From positions 620,001 to 684,000 of the forward strand of contig NZ_JACCJZ010000020.1 of assembly GCF_013425765.1 (NCBI RefSeq): DNA of 64,000 nucleotides. The letters are read 5' to 3'. Below, piece by piece: positions 48,940-57,092 of this stretch. The translations under genes were made by a program, and so were the position numbers. Every line of letters starts with the position of its first letter. The stretch's first letter is position 1. The notes below the pieces were generated by a model. The model was given only the letters and a program-made list of their open reading frames with translations, was not told the origin of the DNA and ran no database searches. Source of the stretch: Luteimonas deserti. Its GTDB lineage: Bacteria > Pseudomonadota > Gammaproteobacteria > Xanthomonadales > Xanthomonadaceae.

Positions 48940-49713
48940 TCAGGGCAGGGGCAGGCCGAACAGGCGGGCGGCGTTCGCCGTGGTCCGGTTCGCGACCTCG
49001 CGGATGCTTTCACCGCGCAGGCCTGCGACCACTTCACAGACCCGCCTGATCCGCGCGGGTTCGTTGCGCTGCCCGCGGTGCGCGCTGTCGGGCTGGTCCG
49101 GAGCATCGGTCTCGAGCAGCAGCTGCTCGGGCGGGAGTGCGGCCACCACACGGTGCAGGCGTCGCGCCCGCTCGTAGGTGACCGGCCCGCCGATGCCGAT
49201 ATGGAATCCGAGGGTCCATAACTGGGCGGCCTGTTCCGGACTTCCTGAAAAACTGTGCACGACGCCGCGGATGCCGGTGTGGCGGCGAAGTGCGGCGATC
49301 ACGGCGTCCACCGCGCGACGGGCGTGCACGATCACCGGCAGGTCGTGAGCGCGTGCCAGCGCCAGCTGGCGATCGAAGTACATCGCCTGGAGATCGCGGT
49401 CCAGGCCATCGATGAAGTAGTCCAGACCGCATTCGCCCACGGCCACCGGGCGATCGGCATGCAGGCGTGCTTCGAGGTGTTCGAGGTCTTCGGGTACGTG
49501 CGCGTCGAGGAATACCGGATGCAGGCCCCAGGCGGGGTGCAGGTCGAGGTGTCCGGCGCAGACCGCGCCGAGCCGGTCCCACCCCGCGCGGTCGATCGCG
49601 GGCACGATCTGGTGGATCACGCCGGCCTGACGTGCGCGCGCATGCACGGCGTCGCGATCGTCGTCGAATGCATCGACGTCGAAATGGCAATGGCTGTCGA
49701 TCAGGGCGCCCAT
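48940..49713 (-). CDS. tatD: TatD family metal-dependent hydrolase
   Basis: The 257-residue TIM-barrel protein has the two early metal histidines in LIDSHCHFD, the glutamate in VAVGECGLDYF, the histidines of LPVIVHARRA and VVHSFSG, and the late Asp in LLETDAPDQPD. These are the classic TatD residues; family members act as 3'-to-5' exonucleases or D-aminoacyl-tRNA deacylase-like enzymes. Upstream DUF6116 lies 19 bp away in the same direction, so the two are likely one transcript. The ATG at 49713 is preceded by a fair match to the usual start of the family. Confidence 0.92.
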   Translation of the reverse strand: MGALIDSHCHFDVDAFDDDRDAVHARARQAGVIHQIVPAIDRAGWDRLGAVCAGHLDLHPAWGLHPVFLDAHVPEDLEHLEARLHADRPVAVGECGLDYFIDGLDRDLQAMYFDRQLALARAHDLPVIVHARRAVDAVIAALRRHTGIRGVVHSFSGSPEQAAQLWTLGFHIGIGGPVTYERARRLHRVVAALPPEQLLLETDAPDQPDSAHRGQRNEPARIRRVCEVVAGLRGESIREVANRTTANAARLFGLPLP

Positions 49714-49732
49714 GCGCCGCGCCCCCGAGCGG

Positions 49733-49981
49733 TCAGCGGCGACGCGCCTGGCCGTCGATCGGGTCGCGGCCTGCACCGCGCGGGCTTCGGGCAGGTGCCG
49801 GGTCACGCTTGCGCTTGGCCAGCATCACGGTGGCCAGACCGAGCAGGATCTCGTCGACCAGGATGATCGGATCGGGAATCAGCAGATTGATCCCGAACAG
49901 GGTGGCGATCACCACGAACATCCGGGGATAGCTCAATCGCGACAGCCAGGCGACCAGCGGAGCGGAGAACGGACTGGGCAT
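49733..49981 (-). CDS. DUF6116 family small membrane protein
   Basis: An 82-residue protein with an amphipathic start (MPSPFSAPLVAWLSRLSYPR), two membrane segments (MFVVIATLFGINLLIP; IILVDEILLGLATVMLA) and a basic tail. The double-helix hairpin and the DPIILVDE turn match the DUF6116 family common in Xanthomonadaceae; function unknown. It lies first in a short unit with tatD. Confidence 0.8.
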   Translation of the reverse strand: MPSPFSAPLVAWLSRLSYPRMFVVIATLFGINLLIPDPIILVDEILLGLATVMLAKRKRDPAPARSPRGAGRDPIDGQARRR

Positions 49982-50158
49982 CGGTGCCTCGGCGCAGGGG
50001 GTGCGTCAACGCTAGCACGCGTGGATGCATGGACGCTGGACGTCGCTTTCGTTCACCGCTGCGTCAGTCTGTCGACCGAATCTGCGGCCTCCATTCAGCT
50101 TGAAACTGTTGCAATCGCTTCGACGCACGACTGGCCACCGAGGCCGAAGGAGACCCCG

Positions 50159-50953
50159 ATGAAAGGCAATACTCTCGCGATCGCATTGGCGTCGCTGCTG
50201 GTGGGCGGCGTGGCCGTTGGGGCCTATCACAACAGCCGGGATGCGGTGCCGCGCGCGGATCAGCCGACGTCAGCGGCCGCATCGACCGTCGACGCCGCCA
50301 CCGGTGAGGTGGTCGACGCGCCGCGTGATGCGCTCGAATACGCGGACGTGCTCACGGTCCGCCCGGTGACGGAGTCGGGGCAGATCTTCGCGACGGTGCT
50401 GGGCACCGAGCCGGTGCGCGAAACCATGACCACCACCTCTCCGCGCGAGGTCTGCCAGGACGTCGTCGTGCAGGAGCGGCTGCCCGAACGCGACGGCAAC
50501 GTCGGCGGCACGGTGGCGGGTGCGCTGATCGGCGGTCTGGTCGGCAACCAGGTCGGGGGTGGCAATGGACGCAAGGTGGCGACCGTCGCCGGCGCTGCGA
50601 CCGGCGGGTACGTGGGCAACCGGATCGACCGCAATCATGTCGGCGGCCGGGTGGTGGAGCGCGTCGACCGACAGTGCCGCACCGTGCAGGATTCGGCGCA
50701 GTCCTCGCGCGTGGTCGCCTACAACGTGACCTATCGCAATCCCGACGGCACCACCGGCTCGATGCGCACCGACAGCAAGCCCGGCAACCGAATCCTGCTC
50801 GGGGACGAGGAGAAGACCATCGGTTACGACGTCACGTACCGCTACGACGGCAGTGAGCGCACGATCCGCATGGACGAGGCCCCGGGCGAACGTCTGCCGG
50901 TGGTGAACGGCCGGATCATGACCGCCGCCGTGGATGTCGCCGAGCGCGGTTGA
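50159..50953 (+). CDS. Exported glycine-zipper 2TM protein
   Basis: A 264-residue protein with a signal/anchor (NTLAIALASLLVGGVAVGAYH) but no lipobox, an Asp/Ala/Thr linker, and a glycine zipper (GGTVAGALIGGLVGNQVGGGN, then VAGAATGGYVGNRID). A C-terminal beta domain follows with repeated strands (VVAYNVTYRNPDGTTGS, IGYDVTYRYDGSERT). It resembles the surface-antigen-like 2TM family of outer-envelope proteins. AAGGAG precedes the ATG. It ends with a strong terminator and is probably monocistronic. It is a different protein from the lipoprotein at 46906, which shares only the zipper. Confidence 0.85.
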   Translation: MKGNTLAIALASLLVGGVAVGAYHNSRDAVPRADQPTSAAASTVDAATGEVVDAPRDALEYADVLTVRPVTESGQIFATVLGTEPVRETMTTTSPREVCQDVVVQERLPERDGNVGGTVAGALIGGLVGNQVGGGNGRKVATVAGAATGGYVGNRIDRNHVGGRVVERVDRQCRTVQDSAQSSRVVAYNVTYRNPDGTTGSMRTDSKPGNRILLGDEEKTIGYDVTYRYDGSERTIRMDEAPGERLPVVNGRIMTAAVDVAERG

Positions 50954-50978
50954 GACTGCGCGCTTCCGGGAGACCTGG

Positions 50979-51009
50979 AACGGGCCGGCATCAGCCGGCC
51001 CGTTTTTGT
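50979..51009 (+). terminator. Intrinsic terminator after glycine-zipper gene
   Basis: An 11-bp perfect stem (AACGGGCCGGC at 50979-50989 and GCCGGCCCGTT at 50994-51004), a 4-nt loop, and TTTTTG at its 3' edge. Confidence 0.93.
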
Positions 51010-51042
51010 TGCGCCGCCCCAACGGACGAGGGGACGCCTGGC

Positions 51043-51048
51043 TAGAAT
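51043..51048 (+). promoter_or_regulatory. Predicted -10 element (TAGAAT) of the gcdH unit
   Basis: TAGAAT lies 27 bp before the gcdH ATG, between the preceding terminator and the coding region. I do not see a good -35 hexamer. Confidence 0.5.
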
Positions 51049-51075
51049 GCAGGTCTCTCTGTCGGTCGAGCGCCC

Positions 51076-52239
51076 ATGGCCCTGCATCCCTACGATCTCT
51101 ACGACGTGCGCGCGCTGCTCAGCGAGGAGGAGCGTGCGGTGCAGGATGCAGTCGCACGGTTCACCGATGAGCGCGTGCTGCCGATCATCGGCGACTGCTT
51201 CGATGCCGGACGCTTTCCATCCGAGCTCGTTCCGGAGATGGCTGCGCTCGGCCTGCTCGGCGCGACCCTCCCCGAGGCGTACGGGTGCGCCGGTCTCAAC
51301 TCCGTCAGTTACGGGCTGATCTGCCAGGAGCTTGAGCGTGGCGATTCCGGCCTGCGCAGCTTCGCCAGCGTGCAGTCGTCGCTGTGCATGTATCCGATCC
51401 ATGCCTACGGCGACGAAGCCCAGCGGCGGCGTTGGTTGCCGCAGATGGCTGCCGGCGAGGTGATCGGTTGCTTCGGCCTGACCGAGGCGCACGGCGGTTC
51501 GGATCCCGCCAACATGAAGACCCACGCCCGCCGCGATGGCGACGACTGGGTGATCAACGGCGCCAAGATGTGGATCACCAACGGCAATCTGGCCCATGTG
51601 GCCATCGTCTGGGCGCAGACCGACGACGGGATCCAGGGGTTTCTGGTGGAGCGCGGATTCCGCGGCTTCAGCGCACAGGAGATCAAGCACAAGATGAGCC
51701 TGCGCGCGTCGGTCACCAGCGCACTCTATTTCGACGACGTGCGCGTACCCGACGCCAACCGGCTGCCGAACGTGAAAGGCCTCAAGGGCCCCCTGGGTTG
51801 TCTCAACCAGGCGCGCTACGGCATCACCTGGGGCCCGATCGGGGCCGCGATCGCCTGTCTCGACGAGGCGCTGCGGTATTCGAAGGAGCGCGTCCTCTTC
51901 GAACGCCCGGTGGCCGCGACCCAGAGCGCGCAGATCAAGCTGGCAGACTGGGCCCGCCGCATCACCACCGCGCAGCTGCTGTCGCTGCAGCTCGGCCGGC
52001 TCAAGGACGCCGGCACGATGCAGCCCACCCAGGTGTCGCTCGCGAAATGGAACAACTGCCGCATGGCCATCGACATCGCACGCGAGGCCCGGGATCTGCT
52101 CGGCGGCGCGGGCATCACCACCGAACATTGCCCGATCCGCCACGCGCTCAATCTGGAATCGGTGATCACCTACGAGGGCACCGAAACCGTGCATCAGCTC
52201 GTCGTGGGGCGCGAGCTCACCGGTATCAATGCGTTCTGA
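51076..52239 (+). CDS. gcdH: Glutaryl-CoA dehydrogenase
   Basis: The 387-residue acyl-CoA dehydrogenase has glutaryl-CoA-specific features: SFASVQSSLCMYPI, GCFGLTEAHGGSDPANM, GAKMWITNGNLAHVAIVWA and the C-terminal TYEGTETVHQLVVGRELTG with catalytic Glu367. The TETVHQLVVGRELTG form is typical of GcdH rather than general acyl-CoA dehydrogenases. It oxidises and decarboxylates glutaryl-CoA to crotonyl-CoA in lysine and tryptophan breakdown, giving electrons to ETF. It heads a run of same-strand genes whose members are not obviously in that pathway; 135 bp separate it from the next. Confidence 0.93.
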   Translation: MALHPYDLYDVRALLSEEERAVQDAVARFTDERVLPIIGDCFDAGRFPSELVPEMAALGLLGATLPEAYGCAGLNSVSYGLICQELERGDSGLRSFASVQSSLCMYPIHAYGDEAQRRRWLPQMAAGEVIGCFGLTEAHGGSDPANMKTHARRDGDDWVINGAKMWITNGNLAHVAIVWAQTDDGIQGFLVERGFRGFSAQEIKHKMSLRASVTSALYFDDVRVPDANRLPNVKGLKGPLGCLNQARYGITWGPIGAAIACLDEALRYSKERVLFERPVAATQSAQIKLADWARRITTAQLLSLQLGRLKDAGTMQPTQVSLAKWNNCRMAIDIAREARDLLGGAGITTEHCPIRHALNLESVITYEGTETVHQLVVGRELTGINAF

Positions 52240-52374
52240 GCGCTCGGTGCGAACGCCGCCATCGGGCAAACCCATCAGGACGCGGCTCGCGTGCCGGCCC
52301 GCAGCGCACCTGCGCACCGGTCGCGCCCGACTCGGCACGCGGACGAGCCGGGCCGGTCCGCAGGAGCATGGGTC

Positions 52375-52923
52375 TTGACCTTTCCTGTACTGACGACCGC
52401 GCGCCTCACGCTGCGCGTGCCGCGGATCGAGGATTTCGAGCGTTACGCCGAGGTGATCGGCGACCCCGTCGCTGCGCGCCACATCGGCGGGCATCTGCCG
52501 CGTGCGGGGGCATGGCGGCGCTTCCTGCAGATGCCGGGCGCGTGGCTCGTGCAGGGATTCGCGATGTTCTCGGTGATCGATACCGCGACCGGACGCTGGC
52601 TCGGCCAGTCCGGGCCCTGGCGTCCGGAGGGCTGGCCCGGGAACGAGATCGGCTTCGTGTTCCACCCCGACGCCTGGGGGCGCGGCTACGCCCGGGAAGC
52701 GACGGCAGCGGCGATGGACTGGGCGTTCGACCACCTCGGTTGGGATGCGGTGATCCACTGCATCGAGCCGGGAAACGTCGCCTCGCAACGGCTCGCGCAG
52801 CGGCTCGGATCGATCAACACCGGGCCGGGACGCCTGCCGCCGCCTTCGGATGGAGTCGCCGTGGACATCTGGCGGCAGAGCGCGGCGCAATGGCGCGCGC
52901 GGCGCGGCGGCGACGCGGCGTGA
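52375..52923 (+). CDS. GNAT family acetyltransferase (first of tandem pair)
   Basis: A 182-residue acetyltransferase. TARLTLRVPRIEDFERYAE opens the RimJ/RimL-type fold, and AWGRGYAREATAAAMDWAFD contains the acetyl-CoA loop GRGYA, followed by VIHCIEPGNVASQRLAQRLG. Substrate unknown. A TTG at 52375 is taken as start because AGGAG sits nine bases before it and no ATG or GTG fits the N terminus. Its stop overlaps the next gene's GTG (GTGA). It is clearly related to its downstream neighbour, which shares the WRPEGWPG and DAWG segments in the same places. Confidence 0.85.
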   Translation: MTFPVLTTARLTLRVPRIEDFERYAEVIGDPVAARHIGGHLPRAGAWRRFLQMPGAWLVQGFAMFSVIDTATGRWLGQSGPWRPEGWPGNEIGFVFHPDAWGRGYAREATAAAMDWAFDHLGWDAVIHCIEPGNVASQRLAQRLGSINTGPGRLPPPSDGVAVDIWRQSAAQWRARRGGDAA

Positions 52924-53495
52924 TCGCGCGGCCGCTCTCGCCACTGGGCCCGACGCTGGAAACGCCACGGCTCTGGCTGCGCCCTCCGTCGGTCGAAGAC
53001 TTCGAGGCGTGGGCAGCATTTCTTGGCGACGCCGAGGCCGCACGCCACATCGGCGGCACACAGCCGCGTGCGACTGCGTGGCGTTCGCTTGCGACGATGG
53101 TCGGAGCCTGGCATCTGAACGGCTCGGCGATGTTCTCGCTGATCGACAAACGCAGCGGACGATGGCTGGGGCGTGTGGGCCCCTGGCGGCCCGAGGGCTG
53201 GCCCGGCACGGAAGTCGGCTGGGGCGTGGTGCGCGACGCCTGGGGACATGGATACGCCCACGAGGCGGCCACCGTGACGATCGACTGGGCCTTCGACGTC
53301 CTGGGCTGGTCGGAGGTGATCCACACCATCGATCCGGACAACGTGGCCTCCAAGGGCGTCGCACGCAAGCTCGGCTCGTGTCGCCTGCGCATGGGCCGCC
53401 TGCCCGAGCCGTATCACGAACTGCCCGTCGAGATCTGGGGGCAATCGCGCGCCGAGTGGAACGCGGCGCGGGCCCGGCGGCAGCGGATACCGTGA
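52920..53495 (+). CDS. GNAT family acetyltransferase (second of tandem pair)
   Basis: A 191-residue paralogue of the previous gene: TPRLWLRPPSVEDFEAWAAF, then WRPEGWPGTEVGWG, DAWGHGYAHEAATVTIDWAFD, and DNVASKGVARKLGS. The GHGYAHEA acetyl-CoA loop differs slightly (His for Arg). The start is GTG at 52920, overlapping the first paralogue's stop, and its own stop overlaps the following GTG in the same way, so translation runs through four reading frames without a gap. The pair most likely arose by local duplication and then diverged. Confidence 0.85.
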   Translation: MIARPLSPLGPTLETPRLWLRPPSVEDFEAWAAFLGDAEAARHIGGTQPRATAWRSLATMVGAWHLNGSAMFSLIDKRSGRWLGRVGPWRPEGWPGTEVGWGVVRDAWGHGYAHEAATVTIDWAFDVLGWSEVIHTIDPDNVASKGVARKLGSCRLRMGRLPEPYHELPVEIWGQSRAEWNAARARRQRIP

Positions 53496-54148
53496 TCACT
53501 GTCTACGGGTACCGCGCGTCGGGCAACTGCCACAAGGTCCGCCTGCTGCTCGACCAGCTGGGCCGGCCCCACCGGTGGGTGGACGTGGACAGCCCGGCCG
53601 GTGCGACGCGAAGCCCGGCGTTCCTCGCGCTCAACCCCAACGGCAAGGTGCCAGTGCTGCAGCGCGAGGACGGTGCCGTGCTGGTGGAATCCAACGCGAT
53701 GCTCGTCTGGCTCGCCGAAGGCACGGCGTTCCTGCCCGACGACGCATGGGCGCGTGCCCAGGCCTTCTCGTGGTTGTTCTTCGAGCAGTACAGTCACGAC
53801 CCCGACGTGGCGGTGGCGCGTTTCATCCGCGGCTGGACCGCGCTGGACGACGCGCGCAGATCCACCCTGCCGGGCCTGCAGGCCCGCGGCCACGTCGCCC
53901 TGCAGCTCATGGACGGGCATCTGAGGACCAGCCCCTGGTTCACCGGCGCCCGGTACGGCATCGCCGACATCGCCTTGAGCGCCTACACCGCGGTGGCAGA
54001 GGAGGGCGGCTACGACCTGACGCCGTATCCGGCCCTGCGCGACTGGCTGGCCCGGGTCGAAGCGACGCCGGCCTATCACGCCATGCCCGCGCCGCCGGCC
54101 GAGGTGGTCGCACGTTTCGCCCACGCCTGCCGATCTTCCGACGACTGA
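53492..54148 (+). CDS. Glutathione S-transferase family protein
   Basis: A 218-residue GST with N-terminal YGYRASGNCHKVRLLLDQLG (a CxxC-less Ser/Asn/Cys start), the cis-Pro loop NPNGKVPVLQRED, and VESNAMLVWLAEG; the C-terminal half has FFEQYSHDPDVAVARFI and WFTGARYGIADIALSAYT. This resembles beta/theta-type GSTs. It begins with GTG at the previous stop and ends 11 bp before the E1 gene. Reaction unknown; the setting suggests detoxification or isomerisation linked to organic-acid breakdown, which is inference only. Confidence 0.88.
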   Translation: MITVYGYRASGNCHKVRLLLDQLGRPHRWVDVDSPAGATRSPAFLALNPNGKVPVLQREDGAVLVESNAMLVWLAEGTAFLPDDAWARAQAFSWLFFEQYSHDPDVAVARFIRGWTALDDARRSTLPGLQARGHVALQLMDGHLRTSPWFTGARYGIADIALSAYTAVAEEGGYDLTPYPALRDWLARVEATPAYHAMPAPPAEVVARFAHACRSSDD

Positions 54149-54159
54149 CGGACGAGCCC

Positions 54160-56433
54160 ATGACCTTCCAGCGCGTTCCCGATCCGATTCCCGCCCGCAT
54201 GCGCGGACTCAACCGCGCCGAGATCTGCGACGTCAATTTCCAGGAGTTCGTCCGGGACTGGTCGGGCACGTCGTGCCGCACGCCACCGCAGGATGACTCG
54301 GCGATCCTGGCCGACAGCGCGCTGGGGGTCTCCGCTTTCCGCGAGCTGTTCGAATCGCAGCTGATCAGTCGCCATCTGGACCTGATGGCGCGCGTGCTCC
54401 GGGTCCAGAACAAGGTCTTTTACACGATCGGTTCGAGCGGCCACGAAGGCAACGCCCTGGTCGGGCGCCTCACCCGGCACACGGATCCGGCCTTTCTTCA
54501 CTATCGCAGCGGTGCATTCATGGCCGAGCGGTCCCGCAAGGTGCCCGGCCTGGACCCCGTGCTCGATTCCGCGTTGTCGCTGGCTGCCAGCCGGGACGAT
54601 CCGGCCAGCGGTGGGCGGCACAAGGTGTGGGGAAGCAAGCCACTGTGGGTATTGCCCCAGACGTCCACCATCGCCTCGCATCTTCCCAAGGCGCTCGGCA
54701 CGGCCATGGCGATCGGGCACGCACGGCGGATCGGGCACGTGCTGCCGGTGCCGGACGACAGCATCGTCGTCTGTTCGTTCGGCGACGCATCGAGCAACCA
54801 CGCCACCGCGCAGACCGCGTTCAACGCGGCGGCCTGGGCCAGCTACCAGGGCTTGCCCGCGCCGGTGCTGTTCGTGTGCGAGGACAACGGCATCGGCATT
54901 TCAGTGCGCACCCCGGAAGGCTGGGTGGCGCGCAACTTCTCGCAGCGGGCGGGGCTCGATTACTTCGCGGCCGACGGCCTCGACCTCGCTGCCGGCTTCG
55001 GCGACGTGCAGCGCGCGGTCGAGCATTGCCGCCGCACGCGCCGGCCCACCTTCCTGCACCTGCGCACGACCCGTCTGATGGGCCACGCCGGCACGGATTT
55101 CGAGATCGAGTGGCGCGCGCTGGATGAACTGTGCGCGGCGGAGGCGAGCGATCCGCTGCTGCGCTCGGCCTCGATCGCGCTTGAATCGGGGGTGATGTCC
55201 GCGCCGGCCATTCTCGAGCTGTACGCCGCGCTCCGCGCCCGGTGTTTCGCAGCCGCCGAAGCCGCCGACCGGCGGCCGCGGCTGACCTCACTCGAGGCGA
55301 TCATCGCGCCGCTGGCGCCGTATTCGCCGTCGGCGGTGCGTGACGAGGCGATCCGCTGCATTCCGCCGGTCGAGCGCGCGGCGGCATTCGGCGGCGAGGA
55401 CCGACTGCCCGAGCATCAACCCCCGCGGCACCTGGCGATCCAGCTCAACCAGTGTCTGCACGACCTGCTGCTCAAATACCCGGAGGCGCTGCTGTTCGGC
55501 GAGGACGTGGCCCAGAAGGGCGGTGTCTACACGGTCACCAAGGGGCTGCAGAAGGCCCTGGGCGGACGCCGGGTATTCAATACCCTGCTCGACGAAACGA
55601 TGATCCTGGGCATGGCGCAGGGCTACGCCAACATGGGCCTGCTGCCGTTGCCGGAAATCCAGTACCTGGCGTATTTCCACAATGCCTGCGACCAGATCCG
55701 CGGCGAAGCGGCGAGCCTGCAGTTCTTCAGCAACGGCCAGTACCGCAATCCGATGGTCGTGCGCGTGGCGTCGCTGGGCTACCAGCGCGGGTTCGGTGGC
55801 CACTTCCACAACGACAATTCGGTGACCGCGCTGCGCGACATTCCCGGCCTCGTCGTCGGTTGCCCGTCGCGCGGCGACGACGCGGTGACCATGCTGCGCA
55901 CGTTGATGGCGCTGGCCAGGGTCGACGGTCGGGTCTGCATGTGCCTGGAGCCGATCGCCCTGTACATGACCAAGGATCTGTATCCCGGCGACGGTGCCTG
56001 GCTCACCGCGTATCCGCCGCCGGACGAGGCGATGCCGCTCGGCGAGCCGCGGGTCTACGATGCCGAGGCTTCTGACCTGCTGATCATCACCTTCGGCAAC
56101 GGCGTGCCCATGAGCCTGCGCGCGGCCCGCGAGATCCAGGCCGAACACGGCTGGTCGGTCCGTGTGCTCGACCTGCGCTGGCTGCTGCCGCTCAACGAGA
56201 CCGAGATCGCGCGACATGCCGCCGCGTGCGCGCGGGTCGTCGTGGTCGACGAGGGACGGCGCAGCGCAGGCGTGGGGGAAGGGATCGTGACCGCGATCGT
56301 CGAGGCCGGGCTGGGCGCCCGGCCCCTGCGGCGCGTCGTCGGCGCGGATACCTACACGCCGCTGGCGGGCGCAGCGCTGCTGGTCATCCCGTGCGAGTCC
56401 GATATCGTCGATGCCGCCCGGGCACTGGTCTAG
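54160..56433 (+). CDS. Thiamine-diphosphate 2-oxoacid dehydrogenase E1, alpha and beta fused
   Basis: A 757-residue protein with an E1-alpha half (residues about 55-390) and an E1-beta half (430-757). In the alpha half TIGSSGHEGNALVGRL, FLHYRSGAF and SFGDASSN...VCEDNGIGIS form the ThDP site, where the usual GDG reads GDA. The beta half has LLFGEDVAQKGGVYTVTKGL, TLLDETMILGMAQGYANMG and GFGGHFHNDNS. Sequence is nearest to branched-chain E1 enzymes. A lipoyl E2 and an E3 are needed to make acyl-CoA, and neither is in the window. Beside gcdH it might serve 2-oxoadipate or branched-chain acids; this is open. Confidence 0.85.
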   Translation: MTFQRVPDPIPARMRGLNRAEICDVNFQEFVRDWSGTSCRTPPQDDSAILADSALGVSAFRELFESQLISRHLDLMARVLRVQNKVFYTIGSSGHEGNALVGRLTRHTDPAFLHYRSGAFMAERSRKVPGLDPVLDSALSLAASRDDPASGGRHKVWGSKPLWVLPQTSTIASHLPKALGTAMAIGHARRIGHVLPVPDDSIVVCSFGDASSNHATAQTAFNAAAWASYQGLPAPVLFVCEDNGIGISVRTPEGWVARNFSQRAGLDYFAADGLDLAAGFGDVQRAVEHCRRTRRPTFLHLRTTRLMGHAGTDFEIEWRALDELCAAEASDPLLRSASIALESGVMSAPAILELYAALRARCFAAAEAADRRPRLTSLEAIIAPLAPYSPSAVRDEAIRCIPPVERAAAFGGEDRLPEHQPPRHLAIQLNQCLHDLLLKYPEALLFGEDVAQKGGVYTVTKGLQKALGGRRVFNTLLDETMILGMAQGYANMGLLPLPEIQYLAYFHNACDQIRGEAASLQFFSNGQYRNPMVVRVASLGYQRGFGGHFHNDNSVTALRDIPGLVVGCPSRGDDAVTMLRTLMALARVDGRVCMCLEPIALYMTKDLYPGDGAWLTAYPPPDEAMPLGEPRVYDAEASDLLIITFGNGVPMSLRAAREIQAEHGWSVRVLDLRWLLPLNETEIARHAAACARVVVVDEGRRSAGVGEGIVTAIVEAGLGARPLRRVVGADTYTPLAGAALLVIPCESDIVDAARALV

Positions 56434-56458
56434 ACGGTCCCGGGCTCCCGCTACCGCA

Positions 56459-56959
56459 TCAGTCGGCGAACCGCACTCGCACCTCGACCCGGCGGTTCGG
56501 CGCGAGACACTCGATCAGTGCCTGTCCACGGACATCGGGACAGTCCGCTAACGGTTCGACGTGGCCGCGGCCGACGGCAGTGATCCGGTCCGCGGGAACA
56601 CCGCGTGCGACGAGATAGTCACGCACCGATTCGGCCCGGCGCGTCGACAGCCGCAGGTTGGCCTGGGCCGCGCCGACGCGGTCGCTGTGGCCGATCACAT
56701 GGACCACCTCGAGCGGGCGGCCCGAGGTCAGGGTGGCGGCCAGCGCGTCCAGCGCGGCCCGGCCCCCTGCGCTGATGGCCGAGAGATCGCTTGCACCGAA
56801 AGCGAACATTCCGTCGGCATCGAGCCGCTCGACGAAGGCGCGGGGCGGGGGCGGTGCGGCCGGCATCGGCTCGGAGGCGGGGGGGGCACTCGCGCAGGCG
56901 GCGAGCAGCAGCGGAAGCAGGGCAGCGGCGCGGGCCGCAGGCGACGCGATCGGATTCAC
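56459..56959 (-). CDS. OmpA family lipoprotein
   Basis: A 166-residue protein starting at GTG 56959 with GAGGGG before it. The lipoprotein signal ends in LLLAACAS, then a Pro/Ala linker leads to an OmpA-like peptidoglycan-binding domain: FVERLDADGMFAFGASDLS, VVHVIGHSDRVGAAQANLRLS, RRAESVRDYLVARGVP and NRRVEVRVRF. The Asp and Arg that bind diaminopimelate are present (HSDRVG, NRRVE). It tethers the outer membrane to peptidoglycan. It converges with the E1 gene. Confidence 0.9.
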   Translation of the reverse strand: MNPIASPAARAAALLPLLLAACASAPPASEPMPAAPPPPRAFVERLDADGMFAFGASDLSAISAGGRAALDALAATLTSGRPLEVVHVIGHSDRVGAAQANLRLSTRRAESVRDYLVARGVPADRITAVGRGHVEPLADCPDVRGQALIECLAPNRRVEVRVRFAD

Positions 56960-57092
56960 GGCAATTCCCCTCGGTGCGGTTCATACGCGACCGCCCATCC
57001 CGACCTTCAGGAAGACGGCCTGTGCCGGGCGGCTGACGGCGCCCGTCGCGCCGAGCTTAACAGCGCAATGTTGCAGACGCGGCGCAGCCGGC

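Noticed and set aside
54160-56433. A complete branched-chain 2-oxoacid dehydrogenase operon
   Set aside because: Only the fused E1 is here; no lipoyl E2 or E3 gene is found in the window.
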